A program made the position numbers and the translations under genes. From the NCBI GenBank assembly GCA_947374535.1, contig CANCCJ010000173.1:1-5263 (forward strand): 5,263 nucleotides of DNA, in the 5' to 3' direction. The first letter of the stretch is position 1, and each line of letters begins with the position of its first letter. Shown here piece by piece: positions 1 through 5,263 of the stretch. The notes below the pieces were generated by a model. That model was not told the origin of the DNA. It searched no databases and saw nothing but the letters and a program-made list of their open reading frames with translations. Origin of the DNA: Comamonadaceae bacterium (lineage in GTDB: Bacteria; Pseudomonadota; Gammaproteobacteria; Burkholderiales; Burkholderiaceae).

Positions 1-992
1 ATGCGATTGGCACAGGCACCAGCTCGCGCAACAGTGAAGTCATTCATGCGGGTATCTATTACCCGCCAGGCTCGCTCAAAGCGCAGCTGTGCGTGCAAGG
101 CCTGCGCATGCTGTATGCCTATGCCGCAGAGCGTGGGGTGTCGCACCAACGCTGTGGCAAATTGATTGTGGCCACACATGTAGACCAACGGCCTGCGCTC
201 GATGCGCTTTTGCGCAAAGCCCACGCCAACGGCGTGACTGATGTCGTAATGCTGACCGCTGAGCAAGCGCAGGCGATGGAGCCTGCGTTGTCGTGCGTGG
301 CGGCATTGCATTCGCCTAGCACCGGCATTGTGGACAGTCACGGCCTGATGCTGAGCCTGCAAGGCGATTTTGAAAATGCAGGCGGACTCGTTGCCCTGAA
401 TGCAACCGTAGTTTCCGCCGTGTGTCGCGACGATGGCATCCTGCTGCGCATGGCCGATGGCTCAGAGTTGATGGCACAAACAGTCGTGAATGCGGCGGGG
501 CTGACCGCACCTTGGCTGGCGAAACACTTTGAAGGTTTGGCCGCACAGCATGTGCCGCAAGCGTACTTTGCCAAAGGCAACTACTTCACGCTGTCGGGCA
601 AATCGCCCTTCTCACACTTGATTTACCCGGTGCCCGAAGCCGCAGGCTTGGGCGTTCATTTGACGTTGGACCTTGGCGGTCAGGCCAAATTTGGCCCTGA
701 TGTGCAGTGGGTGGATGGTCCTGACGATTTGGTGGTGTCTGTGGCGCATGAACAAGTGTTTTACAACGCGGTGCGTAAGTATTGGCCGGCCTTGAGCGAG
801 GGGGCGCTACAGGCAGGTTATGCCGGGATTCGTCCCAAAATCTCTGGCCCCAACGACGCAGCTGCAGATTTTCGCATCCAAGGACCCGCCGTGCACGGTG
901 TGAAAGGCTTGGTGAATTTGTTTGGCATTGAGTCGCCAGGCCTGACCAGCTCGTTGGCCATCGGCGATGCGGTTGTCAAAGCCTTGCAGTAA
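1..992 (+). CDS. LhgO-like FAD-dependent oxidoreductase (DAO family), 3' part, N-terminus outside window
   Basis: The reading frame is open from the left edge (first full codon at 3) to TAA at 990-992, giving 329 residues. The window begins within [20 protein letters not shown], the hallmark segment of the L-2-hydroxyglutarate oxidase/dehydrogenase group (LhgO, COG0579) of the DAO flavoprotein superfamily. The N-terminal dinucleotide-binding GxGxxG strand, which precedes this by roughly 40 residues in the family, lies upstream of the window, so only about 110 nt should be missing. The C-terminal end carries the family signature GYAGIRPKI and later [18 protein letters not shown], which belong to the FAD-binding fold. 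A GTG at 93 is not the start, because family-conserved sequence continues upstream of it. LhgO proteins oxidise L-2-hydroxyglutarate to 2-oxoglutarate and pass electrons to membrane quinone. The exact 2-hydroxyacid substrate here is inferred from family only, and a related glycerol-3-phosphate or amino-acid oxidase activity is possible. It is probably cotranscribed with the lipoprotein gene 10 nt downstream. Confidence 0.9.
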   Translation, partial: AIGTGTSSRNSEVIHAGIYYPPGSLKAQLCVQGLRMLYAYAAERGVSHQRCGKLIVATHVDQRPALDALLRKAHANGVTDVVMLTAEQAQAMEPALSCVAALHSPSTGIVDSHGLMLSLQGDFENAGGLVALNATVVSAVCRDDGILLRMADGSELMAQTVVNAAGLTAPWLAKHFEGLAAQHVPQAYFAKGNYFTLSGKSPFSHLIYPVPEAAGLGVHLTLDLGGQAKFGPDVQWVDGPDDLVVSVAHEQVFYNAVRKYWPALSEGALQAGYAGIRPKISGPNDAAADFRIQGPAVHGVKGLVNLFGIESPGLTSSLAIGDAVVKALQ

Positions 993-1002
993 AGTCATTC
1001 AC

Positions 1003-1497
1003 ATGAACAAACGTTTGTTTTTGGGTATATGTGTGACGCCGCTTTTATTTGCTTGTTCGACCGCGTCGCGTCAATCTGCCTCAACAGCGTCTACCTCGCA
1101 AAGTTTCCCCAACTATCCGTCCAAGCGGCAAGACATCGTCATCCAAGCCATGGCCATGCTAGACCGCGGTTACACCTACGGCGGGAAAAAACTGCACACG
1201 GGGTTTGATTGCTCAGGCTTGGTGACCTTTGTTTACAAGGAGTCCGCAGGCATTCCACTCAAGGGCAGTGCGGCACAAATGGCTGAGGTGGCTAAATCAA
1301 TTGATGCCAACCAAGCCCACCCGGGTGATTTGGTATTTTTCAACACCTTGGGCAGCCCGTTTTCGCATGTGGGTATCTACATCGGCTCTGGCAAATTTAT
1401 TCATGCAGCGAACGAAAAAACGGGCGTGCGGTCAGAACGCTTGGACCATACGTATTGGTCCAAACGTTTCGAGGGGTATCGCACACTCTTCGCTTAA
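1003..1497 (+). CDS. NlpC/P60 family lipoprotein, putative peptidoglycan endopeptidase
   Basis: This encodes 164 residues. A short basic N-terminus (MNKR), a hydrophobic stretch and the lipobox LFAC with Cys18 mark it as a lipoprotein, predicted to be acylated at Cys18 and anchored in the envelope. A Ser/Thr-rich linker (about 19-40) leads to a single NlpC/P60 domain (about 43-163). The cysteine-peptidase residues are visible: Cys70 in DCSGLV, His122 in SHVGIY and a third polar residue, His134, in FIHAAN; PGDLVFF (107-113) is also typical. Such enzymes cut peptide stems of peptidoglycan, usually the D-Glu-to-diamino-acid bond, and the size matches small Spr/MepS-like lipoproteins. The ATG at 1003 is preferred over an in-frame ATG at 967, because the longer form would overlap the upstream gene and put a polar extension before the signal peptide. 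No good Shine-Dalgarno sequence precedes 1003, so translation may depend on the gene 10 nt upstream. Its stop lies 5 nt from the convergent pyrD stop. Confidence 0.92.
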   Translation: MNKRLFLGICVTPLLFACSTASRQSASTASTSQSFPNYPSKRQDIVIQAMAMLDRGYTYGGKKLHTGFDCSGLVTFVYKESAGIPLKGSAAQMAEVAKSIDANQAHPGDLVFFNTLGSPFSHVGIYIGSGKFIHAANEKTGVRSERLDHTYWSKRFEGYRTLFA

Positions 1498-1502
1498 TGG
1501 CT

Positions 1503-2594
1503 TCAGGCTTGGGTGCGAATGGCCTGTGCGGCTTCTTTCACCAGAGCAGGGCCTTTGTAGATGAGGCCGGTGTAAATCTGCACCACGTCTGCGCCTGCTT
1601 TGATTTTGGCCACGGCATCGGCGCCGCTCAAAATGCCGCCCACGCCGATGATGGGGAAGTTGGGGCCCATGGCGGCACGCAGCTGGCGAATCACTTCATT
1701 ACTTTTCTCAAACACGGGTGCGCCTGAAAGGCCACCGGTTTCGTCAGCATGCGTCAAGCCTTGCACCGCATCGCGAGCGATGGTGGTGTTGGTGGCAATC
1801 ACGCCCCACAAACTTGCTGATGCGGGCGTGCCTTGCGCGACGCAATGACGCTTCAACGTCGCGGCAATCACTGCCACTTGGTCACGGTCCAAATCAGGCG
1901 CAATTTTGATGAACACGGGAACTTGCTTGTGGTGCTGTTGGGCCAGCTCGGCACGGCGTTTGGCGAGCGTACCAATGAGCGCATCCAGCGCTTCGTCGCT
2001 TTGCAATTCGCGCAGGTTTTTGGTGTTGGGGCTAGAAATGTTGACTGTCACGTAGTCGGCGTGCGGGTACACGCCGTCTAGGCAAATGAGGTAGTCGTCA
2101 GCCGCGTTTTCGATGGGCGTGGCTGCGTTCTTGCCGATGTTCAGGCCCAAGAGCATGGGCGTGCCGCCGTGTTTGGACGAATTCGTGCGGAACTTCGCCA
2201 GCTTCACGTTGGCCAAGAAGGCATCCAAGCCTTCGTTGTTAAAACCAAGGCGGTTGATCAACGCGTTGGCTTCAGGTAAGCGGAACATACGCGGCTTGGG
2301 GTTGCCGGGTTGGCCTTTCGGTGTGACCGTGCCAACTTCCACAAAGCCAAAACCCATCGCAGCCAAGCCGTCAATGCAGTGGGCGTTTTTGTCCAAGCCT
2401 GCGGCTAGACCGACGCGATTGGGAAAGGTCAAGCCCGCCAGTTGAACGGGGTCTTGCACGCGCTCTTGGCAATAGACCCAAGCCAGCGGTGTGTTTTGTG
2501 TGCGGGCCAGCATGGCCAGCGTGTGCTCATGGGCGGTTTCGGCATCCATGGCGAACAGAAAAGGGCGGGCGAGTGAATAGGGCAACAACGACAT
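1503..2594 (-). CDS. pyrD: Dihydroorotate dehydrogenase (quinone), class 2
   Basis: PyrD catalyses the fourth step of de novo pyrimidine synthesis, oxidising dihydroorotate to orotate with FMN and passing electrons to membrane quinone. The 363-residue product has the class 2 layout. The N-terminal helical extension (about 1-45, with hydrophobic [10 protein letters not shown]) associates with the membrane and admits quinone. An FMN-binding beta/alpha barrel follows: AAGLDKN (64-70), [17 protein letters not shown] (86-102), INRLGFNN (113-120), NIGKN (152-156), NISSPNT (185-191), KIAPDL (230-235), TNTT (268-271), GGLSG (287-291) and GVGGI (317-321). Ser188 fits the catalytic serine that distinguishes class 2 from the cysteine of class 1. 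The ATG at 2594 is preferred over an in-frame TTG at 2606, which would add only MRLS; the residues after the ATG match the usual PyrD start. The Shine-Dalgarno is weak (a TTGAGA-like stretch). The gene is divergent from rpiA across 41 bp and convergent with the NlpC/P60 gene. Two short segments, about 136-146 and 252-262, look longer than in E. coli PyrD. Confidence 0.97.
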   Translation of the reverse strand: MSLLPYSLARPFLFAMDAETAHEHTLAMLARTQNTPLAWVYCQERVQDPVQLAGLTFPNRVGLAAGLDKNAHCIDGLAAMGFGFVEVGTVTPKGQPGNPKPRMFRLPEANALINRLGFNNEGLDAFLANVKLAKFRTNSSKHGGTPMLLGLNIGKNAATPIENAADDYLICLDGVYPHADYVTVNISSPNTKNLRELQSDEALDALIGTLAKRRAELAQQHHKQVPVFIKIAPDLDRDQVAVIAATLKRHCVAQGTPASASLWGVIATNTTIARDAVQGLTHADETGGLSGAPVFEKSNEVIRQLRAAMGPNFPIIGVGGILSGADAVAKIKAGADVVQIYTGLIYKGPALVKEAAQAIRTQA

Positions 2595-2635
2595 GGATAA
2601 TCTCAAGCTTTTATATAACCCTCGGATTTTCTCCC
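2595..2635. promoter_or_regulatory. Divergent pyrD/rpiA promoter region with palindromic TTATATAA
   Basis: The 41 bp between the two start codons is locally AT-rich and contains the self-complementary octamer TTATATAA at 2611-2618, which can be read as a -10 element on either strand (TATATA at 2612-2617 on plus; TATATA or TATAAA on minus). On the plus strand a partial -35, ACGACA (2588-2593, 4 of 6 consensus matches), sits 18 nt upstream and overlaps the pyrD start codon. The minus-strand -35 is poorer. If these are the true promoters, both mRNAs would have leaders of only about 8-12 nt. The position and the palindrome are seen directly; promoter function is inferred. No operator or riboswitch was recognised. 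Confidence 0.5.
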
Positions 2636-3334
2636 ATGAACACGCCTACCCATGCCGCACCTTTGTCTCAAGATGAATTGAAAACTTTGGTGGGGCAAGC
2701 CGCCTTGCACTACGTGGTGCCCGGCGAAGTGGTGGGCGTGGGCACAGGCTCGACGGTGAACAAGTTCATCGACGCCTTGGCCACCATGAAAGACCAAATC
2801 AAAGGTGCGGTGTCTAGCTCGGTGGCCTCTACCGAACGTTTGCAAGCTTTGGGCATCCCCGTGTTTGAAGCCGCAGATTTGGAAAGTCTGTCGGTGTATA
2901 TCGACGGGGCTGATGAAATCGATCACCAAGGCCACATGGTCAAAGGCGGCGGCGCTGCCTTGACCCGCGAAAAAATTGTGGCTGCGCAATCCAAAATGTT
3001 TGTGTGCATTGCCGATGAAAGCAAGTTGGTCGACGCACTGGGCACATTCCCCTTGCCCGTGGAAGTCATCCCCATGGCGGCTGCACGCGTGATGCGCCAG
3101 TTCGCCGCAATGGGCGGTATCGCAAAGCTGCGTTTGAAAGATGGCCAACCTTTGGTGACCGACAACGGCCAACACATCGTTGATGTGACAGGTTTGAGTA
3201 TCACCGACCCACTGAAGTTTGAGTCGGACGTGAACCAATGGCCAGGCGTGGTGACCGTGGGTGTGTTTGCCCACCAAAAAGCGCAGGTGTGTTTGCTGGG
3301 CACATCCACTGGCGTGAAGACGCTGAAGTTTTGA
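2636..3334 (+). CDS. rpiA: Ribose-5-phosphate isomerase A
   Basis: RpiA interconverts ribose-5-phosphate and ribulose-5-phosphate in the cytoplasm, in the non-oxidative pentose phosphate pathway, and so supplies ribose-5-phosphate for nucleotides. The 232-residue product is close to the usual 219-230. The phosphate-binding GVGTGST (34-40), SSVAST (61-66), DGADEID (90-96) and [11 protein letters not shown] (103-113) motifs are all present. By alignment with E. coli RpiA (Asp81, Asp84, Lys94, Glu103 from memory), the catalytic residues correspond to Asp90, Asp93, Lys103 and Glu112 at a constant offset of 9. The C-terminal part includes EVIPMA and [11 protein letters not shown], also family-typical. 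The ATG at 2636 is chosen because the frame open upstream to 2489 runs antisense through pyrD and encodes nothing RpiA-like. No clear Shine-Dalgarno precedes it, so short-leader or leaderless initiation is possible. Its TGA overlaps the TTG start of the following SDR gene, indicating an operon. Confidence 0.97.
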   Translation: MNTPTHAAPLSQDELKTLVGQAALHYVVPGEVVGVGTGSTVNKFIDALATMKDQIKGAVSSSVASTERLQALGIPVFEAADLESLSVYIDGADEIDHQGHMVKGGGAALTREKIVAAQSKMFVCIADESKLVDALGTFPLPVEVIPMAAARVMRQFAAMGGIAKLRLKDGQPLVTDNGQHIVDVTGLSITDPLKFESDVNQWPGVVTVGVFAHQKAQVCLLGTSTGVKTLKF

Positions 3335-4035
3335 AAAGCCTAGGCACTTCTTATCAGGCTTTGGTGCTTGGTGCATCGGGTGCGCTGGGCAGTGCGTTTG
3401 TGGAGGCCTTGCAGGCCGACACGGCTTGTGCCCAAGTGGTGGGCTTGTCGCGCAGCTCACAGCCCGCGTTTCGTTTAGAAGACGAAGCCAGCATGACTGC
3501 TGCAGCTGCTTTGCTTGTTGCTGAAGCTCAAGGGCCTTTTCACCTCATCATCGACGCTACGGGGGCGCTCACCATTGACGGGCGGGGGCCTGAAAAACAC
3601 ATGGGTGCACTCAACGCTACGCAGTTGGCCCGTGCGTTCGAGGTCAACACCATCGGCCCTGCGTTGTTGCTCAAATACTTTGTGCCTTTGCTGGCGAGCG
3701 AACAACGTAGCATCTACGCCAAGTTGCCGGCCCGTGTGGGCAGCATCAGCGACAACCGCAAAGGTGGTTGGTATGGCTACCGAGCCGCTAAAGCGGCCTT
3801 GAACATGGTGCTGCAAACTGTAGCGATTGAGGCGGCACGCAAACGCCCGCACTTGGTGGTGGCAGCCATGCAGCCGGGCACGGTGGCGTCTAGTTTGTCA
3901 GCACCATTTGTGCCTGCACAAGATTGCCTCACAGCTGCGCAATCGGTGGTGGGTCTGCTTAGCGCTTTGGATGATTTGCCTGCACAAGCGGCTGCGCACT
4001 TTGTGGATTACAAAGGCGATGTCATCGCTTGGTGA
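3331..4035 (+). CDS. Short-chain dehydrogenase/reductase (C-factor/CsgA-like SDR)
   Basis: This 234-residue protein is a single Rossmann-fold SDR. Visible elements are the N-terminal nucleotide-binding turn LGASGALG (13-20), the second strand VVGLSRSS (36-43), the DATGAL segment (75-80) where classical SDRs have NNAG, Asn106 in FEVNTIGP, Ser138 in RVGSIS, the catalytic pair Tyr150 and Lys154 in YRAAK, and the post-catalytic QPGTV (181-185). The wording around [19 protein letters not shown] is typical of the C-factor/CsgA-like group. Arg41 after strand 2 hints at NADP(H) preference; this is an inference. The substrate is unknown. The start is taken as TTG at 3331, which overlaps the rpiA stop (TTGA). 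The only in-frame ATG upstream (3238) would overlap rpiA by about 97 nt and add non-conserved sequence. GAAGA at 3316-3320 is a weak Shine-Dalgarno candidate at 10 nt. The gene is probably translationally coupled to rpiA and ends 21 nt before a strong terminator. Confidence 0.88.
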   Translation: MKSLGTSYQALVLGASGALGSAFVEALQADTACAQVVGLSRSSQPAFRLEDEASMTAAAALLVAEAQGPFHLIIDATGALTIDGRGPEKHMGALNATQLARAFEVNTIGPALLLKYFVPLLASEQRSIYAKLPARVGSISDNRKGGWYGYRAAKAALNMVLQTVAIEAARKRPHLVVAAMQPGTVASSLSAPFVPAQDCLTAAQSVVGLLSALDDLPAQAAAHFVDYKGDVIAW

Positions 4036-4056
4036 TATCAGTCAATCAATTTTGAA

Positions 4057-4092
4057 CAAATAAAAAACCCGCCGAAGCGGGTTTTTTATTTG
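4057..4092. terminator. Bidirectional intrinsic terminator between SDR gene and dctP
   Basis: A perfect 16-bp inverted repeat (4057-4072 pairing with 4077-4092) encloses a 4-nt loop. The core stem is CCCGC/GCGGG, flanked by A6 (4062-4067) and T6 (4082-4087), so each strand gives a GC hairpin followed by a U tract. It lies 21 nt after the SDR stop on the plus strand and 13 nt after the dctP stop on the minus strand. On the minus strand the loop reads TTCG closed by C-G, the extra-stable UUCG tetraloop; on the plus strand it reads CGAA. This is the only notable structure in the 70-bp gap between the two genes. Confidence 0.95.
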
Positions 4093-4105
4093 AGTGCGTC
4101 AGACC

Positions 4106-5146
4106 TTACTTCTTACGCGCAGCAATGGCCGCTTCAGCAGTGTTCACCAAGTCAGCACCGATGGTGGCTTTCCACTTGTTGTACACGGGACGAGTGGCTT
4201 TCACAAACTCGTCGCGTTGGGCAGGTGTGAGTTGGGTCACGGTCACGCCCAAGGCTTCGATGCCTTTGATGACGGGCTTGTCGGCTTCAATCAAACCTTT
4301 GCGAGCAATCGCAATTTCTTCCTTGCCTGCATCCAACGCGGCTTGACGCACGATGGCTTGGTCAGCCGGTGTCCATGAGTTCCAAATTTCTTTGTTCACC
4401 ACGAATACGAGCGGGTCCGCCATGTAGCCCCAAGTGGTGATGTACTTTTGGCCCACGGTGTGCATCTTGAGCAGGTTGAACAAGAACAAGGGATTTTCTT
4501 GACCGTCCACGGCACCGCTGGTCAGAGCAGGTTGTGCATCCGCCCAGCTCATTTGCGTGGGGTTGGCGCCCAAGGTGCTGAACATGTCCGAGAAGATGGG
4601 CGAACCGACGATGCGAATCTTCATGCCCTTCAAATCTTCAGGCGACTTGACGGCGCGCTTGGAGTTGGTGAGTTCGCGGTAGCCGTTCTCACCCCAAGCC
4701 AATGGCACGACGCCAGATTTCTCTAGCGTTTTGAAAATGTGTTTGCCCACTTGACCTTGGGTCAGTGCATCCACAGCCGCGTAGTCGGGCATCAAGAAGG
4801 GCAGTGAGAACAAGTTGAGTTCTTTGACTTGGGGTGACCAGTTGATGGTCGAGCCCACCGCCATATCAATCACACCTTGGCGCAAAGCACTGAACTCGCG
4901 CGTTTGGTCGCCTTGAATCAACGACACGCCAGGGTACATCTTGATGTTGATGCGGCCTTGTGTGCGCTCTTTCACCATGTCGGCCCACAGCTTGCCAGCT
5001 TGGCCCCAAGGGGTAGGCACGTTGAGCACCAGCGACATGCGGTATTCCGCTTTGTAGGGCTGTTGTTGGGCTTGAGCCGTGCCTGCAAACGTGCCCATCA
5101 CGGCGGCAGCTGCCACCAAGCTTAAAAGGGTTCTGCGAAGTTTCAT
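4106..5146 (-). CDS. dctP: TRAP transporter periplasmic substrate-binding protein, DctP family
   Basis: This is the extracytoplasmic solute receptor of a tripartite ATP-independent periplasmic (TRAP) transporter, which delivers an organic acid to a DctQ/DctM membrane pair driven by an ion gradient. The 346-residue length is typical. A signal peptide is clear: basic MKLRR, an Ala/Val-rich core and a TAQA-Q cleavage site after about residue 26. Family features are a strand-and-Pro start after cleavage, EFSALRQGVIDMAVG (84-98), LFSLPFLMPDY (112-122), PEDLKGMKIRI (169-179) with the conserved ligand-carboxylate Arg178, and GAVDGQENPLFLF (211-223). The segment SWADAQPAL replaces the more usual E-x-Y-x-AL pattern, so the substrate cannot be named. 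A C4-dicarboxylate or other carboxylate is expected from the family. The ATG at 5146 is fixed by a strong Shine-Dalgarno 8 nt upstream and by the signal peptide. dctM lies 48 nt upstream on the same strand, and transcription ends at the hairpin just downstream. Confidence 0.95.
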   Translation of the reverse strand: MKLRRTLLSLVAAAAVMGTFAGTAQAQQQPYKAEYRMSLVLNVPTPWGQAGKLWADMVKERTQGRINIKMYPGVSLIQGDQTREFSALRQGVIDMAVGSTINWSPQVKELNLFSLPFLMPDYAAVDALTQGQVGKHIFKTLEKSGVVPLAWGENGYRELTNSKRAVKSPEDLKGMKIRIVGSPIFSDMFSTLGANPTQMSWADAQPALTSGAVDGQENPLFLFNLLKMHTVGQKYITTWGYMADPLVFVVNKEIWNSWTPADQAIVRQAALDAGKEEIAIARKGLIEADKPVIKGIEALGVTVTQLTPAQRDEFVKATRPVYNKWKATIGADLVNTAEAAIAARKK

Positions 5147-5154
5147 GGTCTCTA

Positions 5155-5162
5155 TCTCCTTA
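5155..5162 (-). promoter_or_regulatory. Strong ribosome binding site of dctP
   Basis: Read on the minus strand this is TAAGGAGA, an almost perfect match to the 16S anti-Shine-Dalgarno, with 8 nt to the ATG at 5146. It is the best ribosome binding site in the window and decides the dctP start. Its strength fits a need for more binding protein than membrane subunits from one mRNA (inference). Confidence 0.85.
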
Positions 5163-5194
5163 TTAAAACGAACTTAAAAATCAGGGTGCTATTT

Positions 5195-5263
5195 TTAGTA
5201 GCCCATGTAACGCGGCAACCACAAAGCCAACTCAGGCCAAGCGATGACAGCCACCATCACCAA
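5195..5263 (-). CDS. dctM: TRAP transporter large membrane subunit DctM, last 22 codons (cut by window edge)
   Basis: The minus strand is open from the right edge to TAA at 5195-5197 and encodes LVMVAVIAWPELALWLPRYM followed by GY. A hydrophobic final helix followed by a P-x-LALWLP-type ending is the usual C-terminus of DctM, the large (about 430-residue, 12-helix) permease subunit of TRAP transporters in the inner membrane. The assignment also rests on position: it ends 48 nt before dctP on the same strand. The fragment is short, so the call depends partly on this context. It implies that dctM precedes dctP here, unlike the textbook dctP-Q-M order. Confidence 0.8.
   Translation of the reverse strand: MVMVAVIAWPELALWLPRYMGY

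Noticed and set aside
1..110. ATG at position 1 as a gene start
   Set aside because: The frame from position 1 gives no family similarity, while frame 3 from the edge reads directly into conserved LhgO-family sequence; the real start lies outside the window.
967..1002. Longer start for the NlpC/P60 gene at ATG 967
   Set aside because: It overlaps the upstream coding region by 26 nt and places a polar 12-residue extension before a textbook lipoprotein signal peptide starting MNKRLF.
2489..2635. Upstream extension of the rpiA frame to 2489
   Set aside because: The added 49 residues are antisense to the pyrD N-terminus and run across the intergenic promoter region; RpiA proteins do not carry such an extension.
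2603..3460. A 285-codon open frame on the minus strand covering rpiA
   Set aside because: It is antisense to a clear rpiA, is unusually rich in His, Cys and Gln, has no recognisable domain, and would cover the divergent promoter and the SDR start. It is a shadow frame caused by codon bias.
3911..3988. Direct repeat of TGCCTGCACAAG (3911-3922 and 3977-3988)
   Set aside because: Both copies are in the SDR frame and encode PAQ with common codons 22 codons apart. There are only two copies with no further similarity around them, so it is likely chance.
5176..5196. Possible hairpin AAAAAT / ATTTTT between dctM and dctP
   Set aside because: The stem is six A-T pairs with a 9-nt loop and no GC pairs, too weak for a terminator or attenuator. 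The A/T tracts alone explain it.

Overview
The window looks like a stretch of ordinary chromosome from a beta-proteobacterium, most likely Burkholderiales and probably Comamonadaceae (Limnohabitans/Rhodoferax-like). This rests on the protein flavour of PyrD, the TRAP substrate-binding protein and the LhgO-like oxidoreductase, on moderately GC-rich codon use, and on a CCCGC-CGAA-GCGGG terminator with A/T arms. The taxonomy is recognition from memory, not a search result.

Layout, left to right. (1) The 3' part of an LhgO-like FAD-dependent oxidoreductase (+, cut by the left edge) is followed after 10 nt by a small NlpC/P60 lipoprotein peptidase (+). (2) pyrD, the quinone-dependent dihydroorotate dehydrogenase, lies on the minus strand and converges on the lipoprotein gene with only 5 nt between stop codons. 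(3) A 41-bp divergent promoter region containing the palindrome TTATATAA separates pyrD from rpiA (ribose-5-phosphate isomerase A, +). (4) rpiA overlaps the start of a short-chain dehydrogenase/reductase (SDR) gene through a TTGA stop/start junction. (5) A perfect 16-bp hairpin terminator flanked by A and T tracts ends both the SDR transcript and, from the other side, the TRAP transporter operon. (6) dctP, the periplasmic substrate-binding subunit of a TRAP transporter, lies on the minus strand. Just upstream of it is the last 22 codons of the large membrane subunit dctM, cut by the right edge.

Functionally this is housekeeping and transport content: pyrimidine synthesis (PyrD), the non-oxidative pentose phosphate branch that leads to ribose-5-phosphate and nucleotides (RpiA), cell-wall hydrolysis (NlpC/P60), 2-hydroxyacid oxidation (LhgO-like) and uptake of an organic acid (TRAP). 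PyrD and RpiA both serve nucleotide synthesis and share a divergent control region, which is the most meaningful functional link here.

Both strands were read for mobile elements, CRISPR repeats, tRNA/rRNA, toxin-antitoxin or defence genes and tandem repeats, and none was seen. No gap between genes exceeds 70 bp. I see no evidence of a previously undescribed system. The points worth a second look are small-scale gene-expression details: overlaps, the asymmetric terminator loop, the shared promoter and the subunit order.
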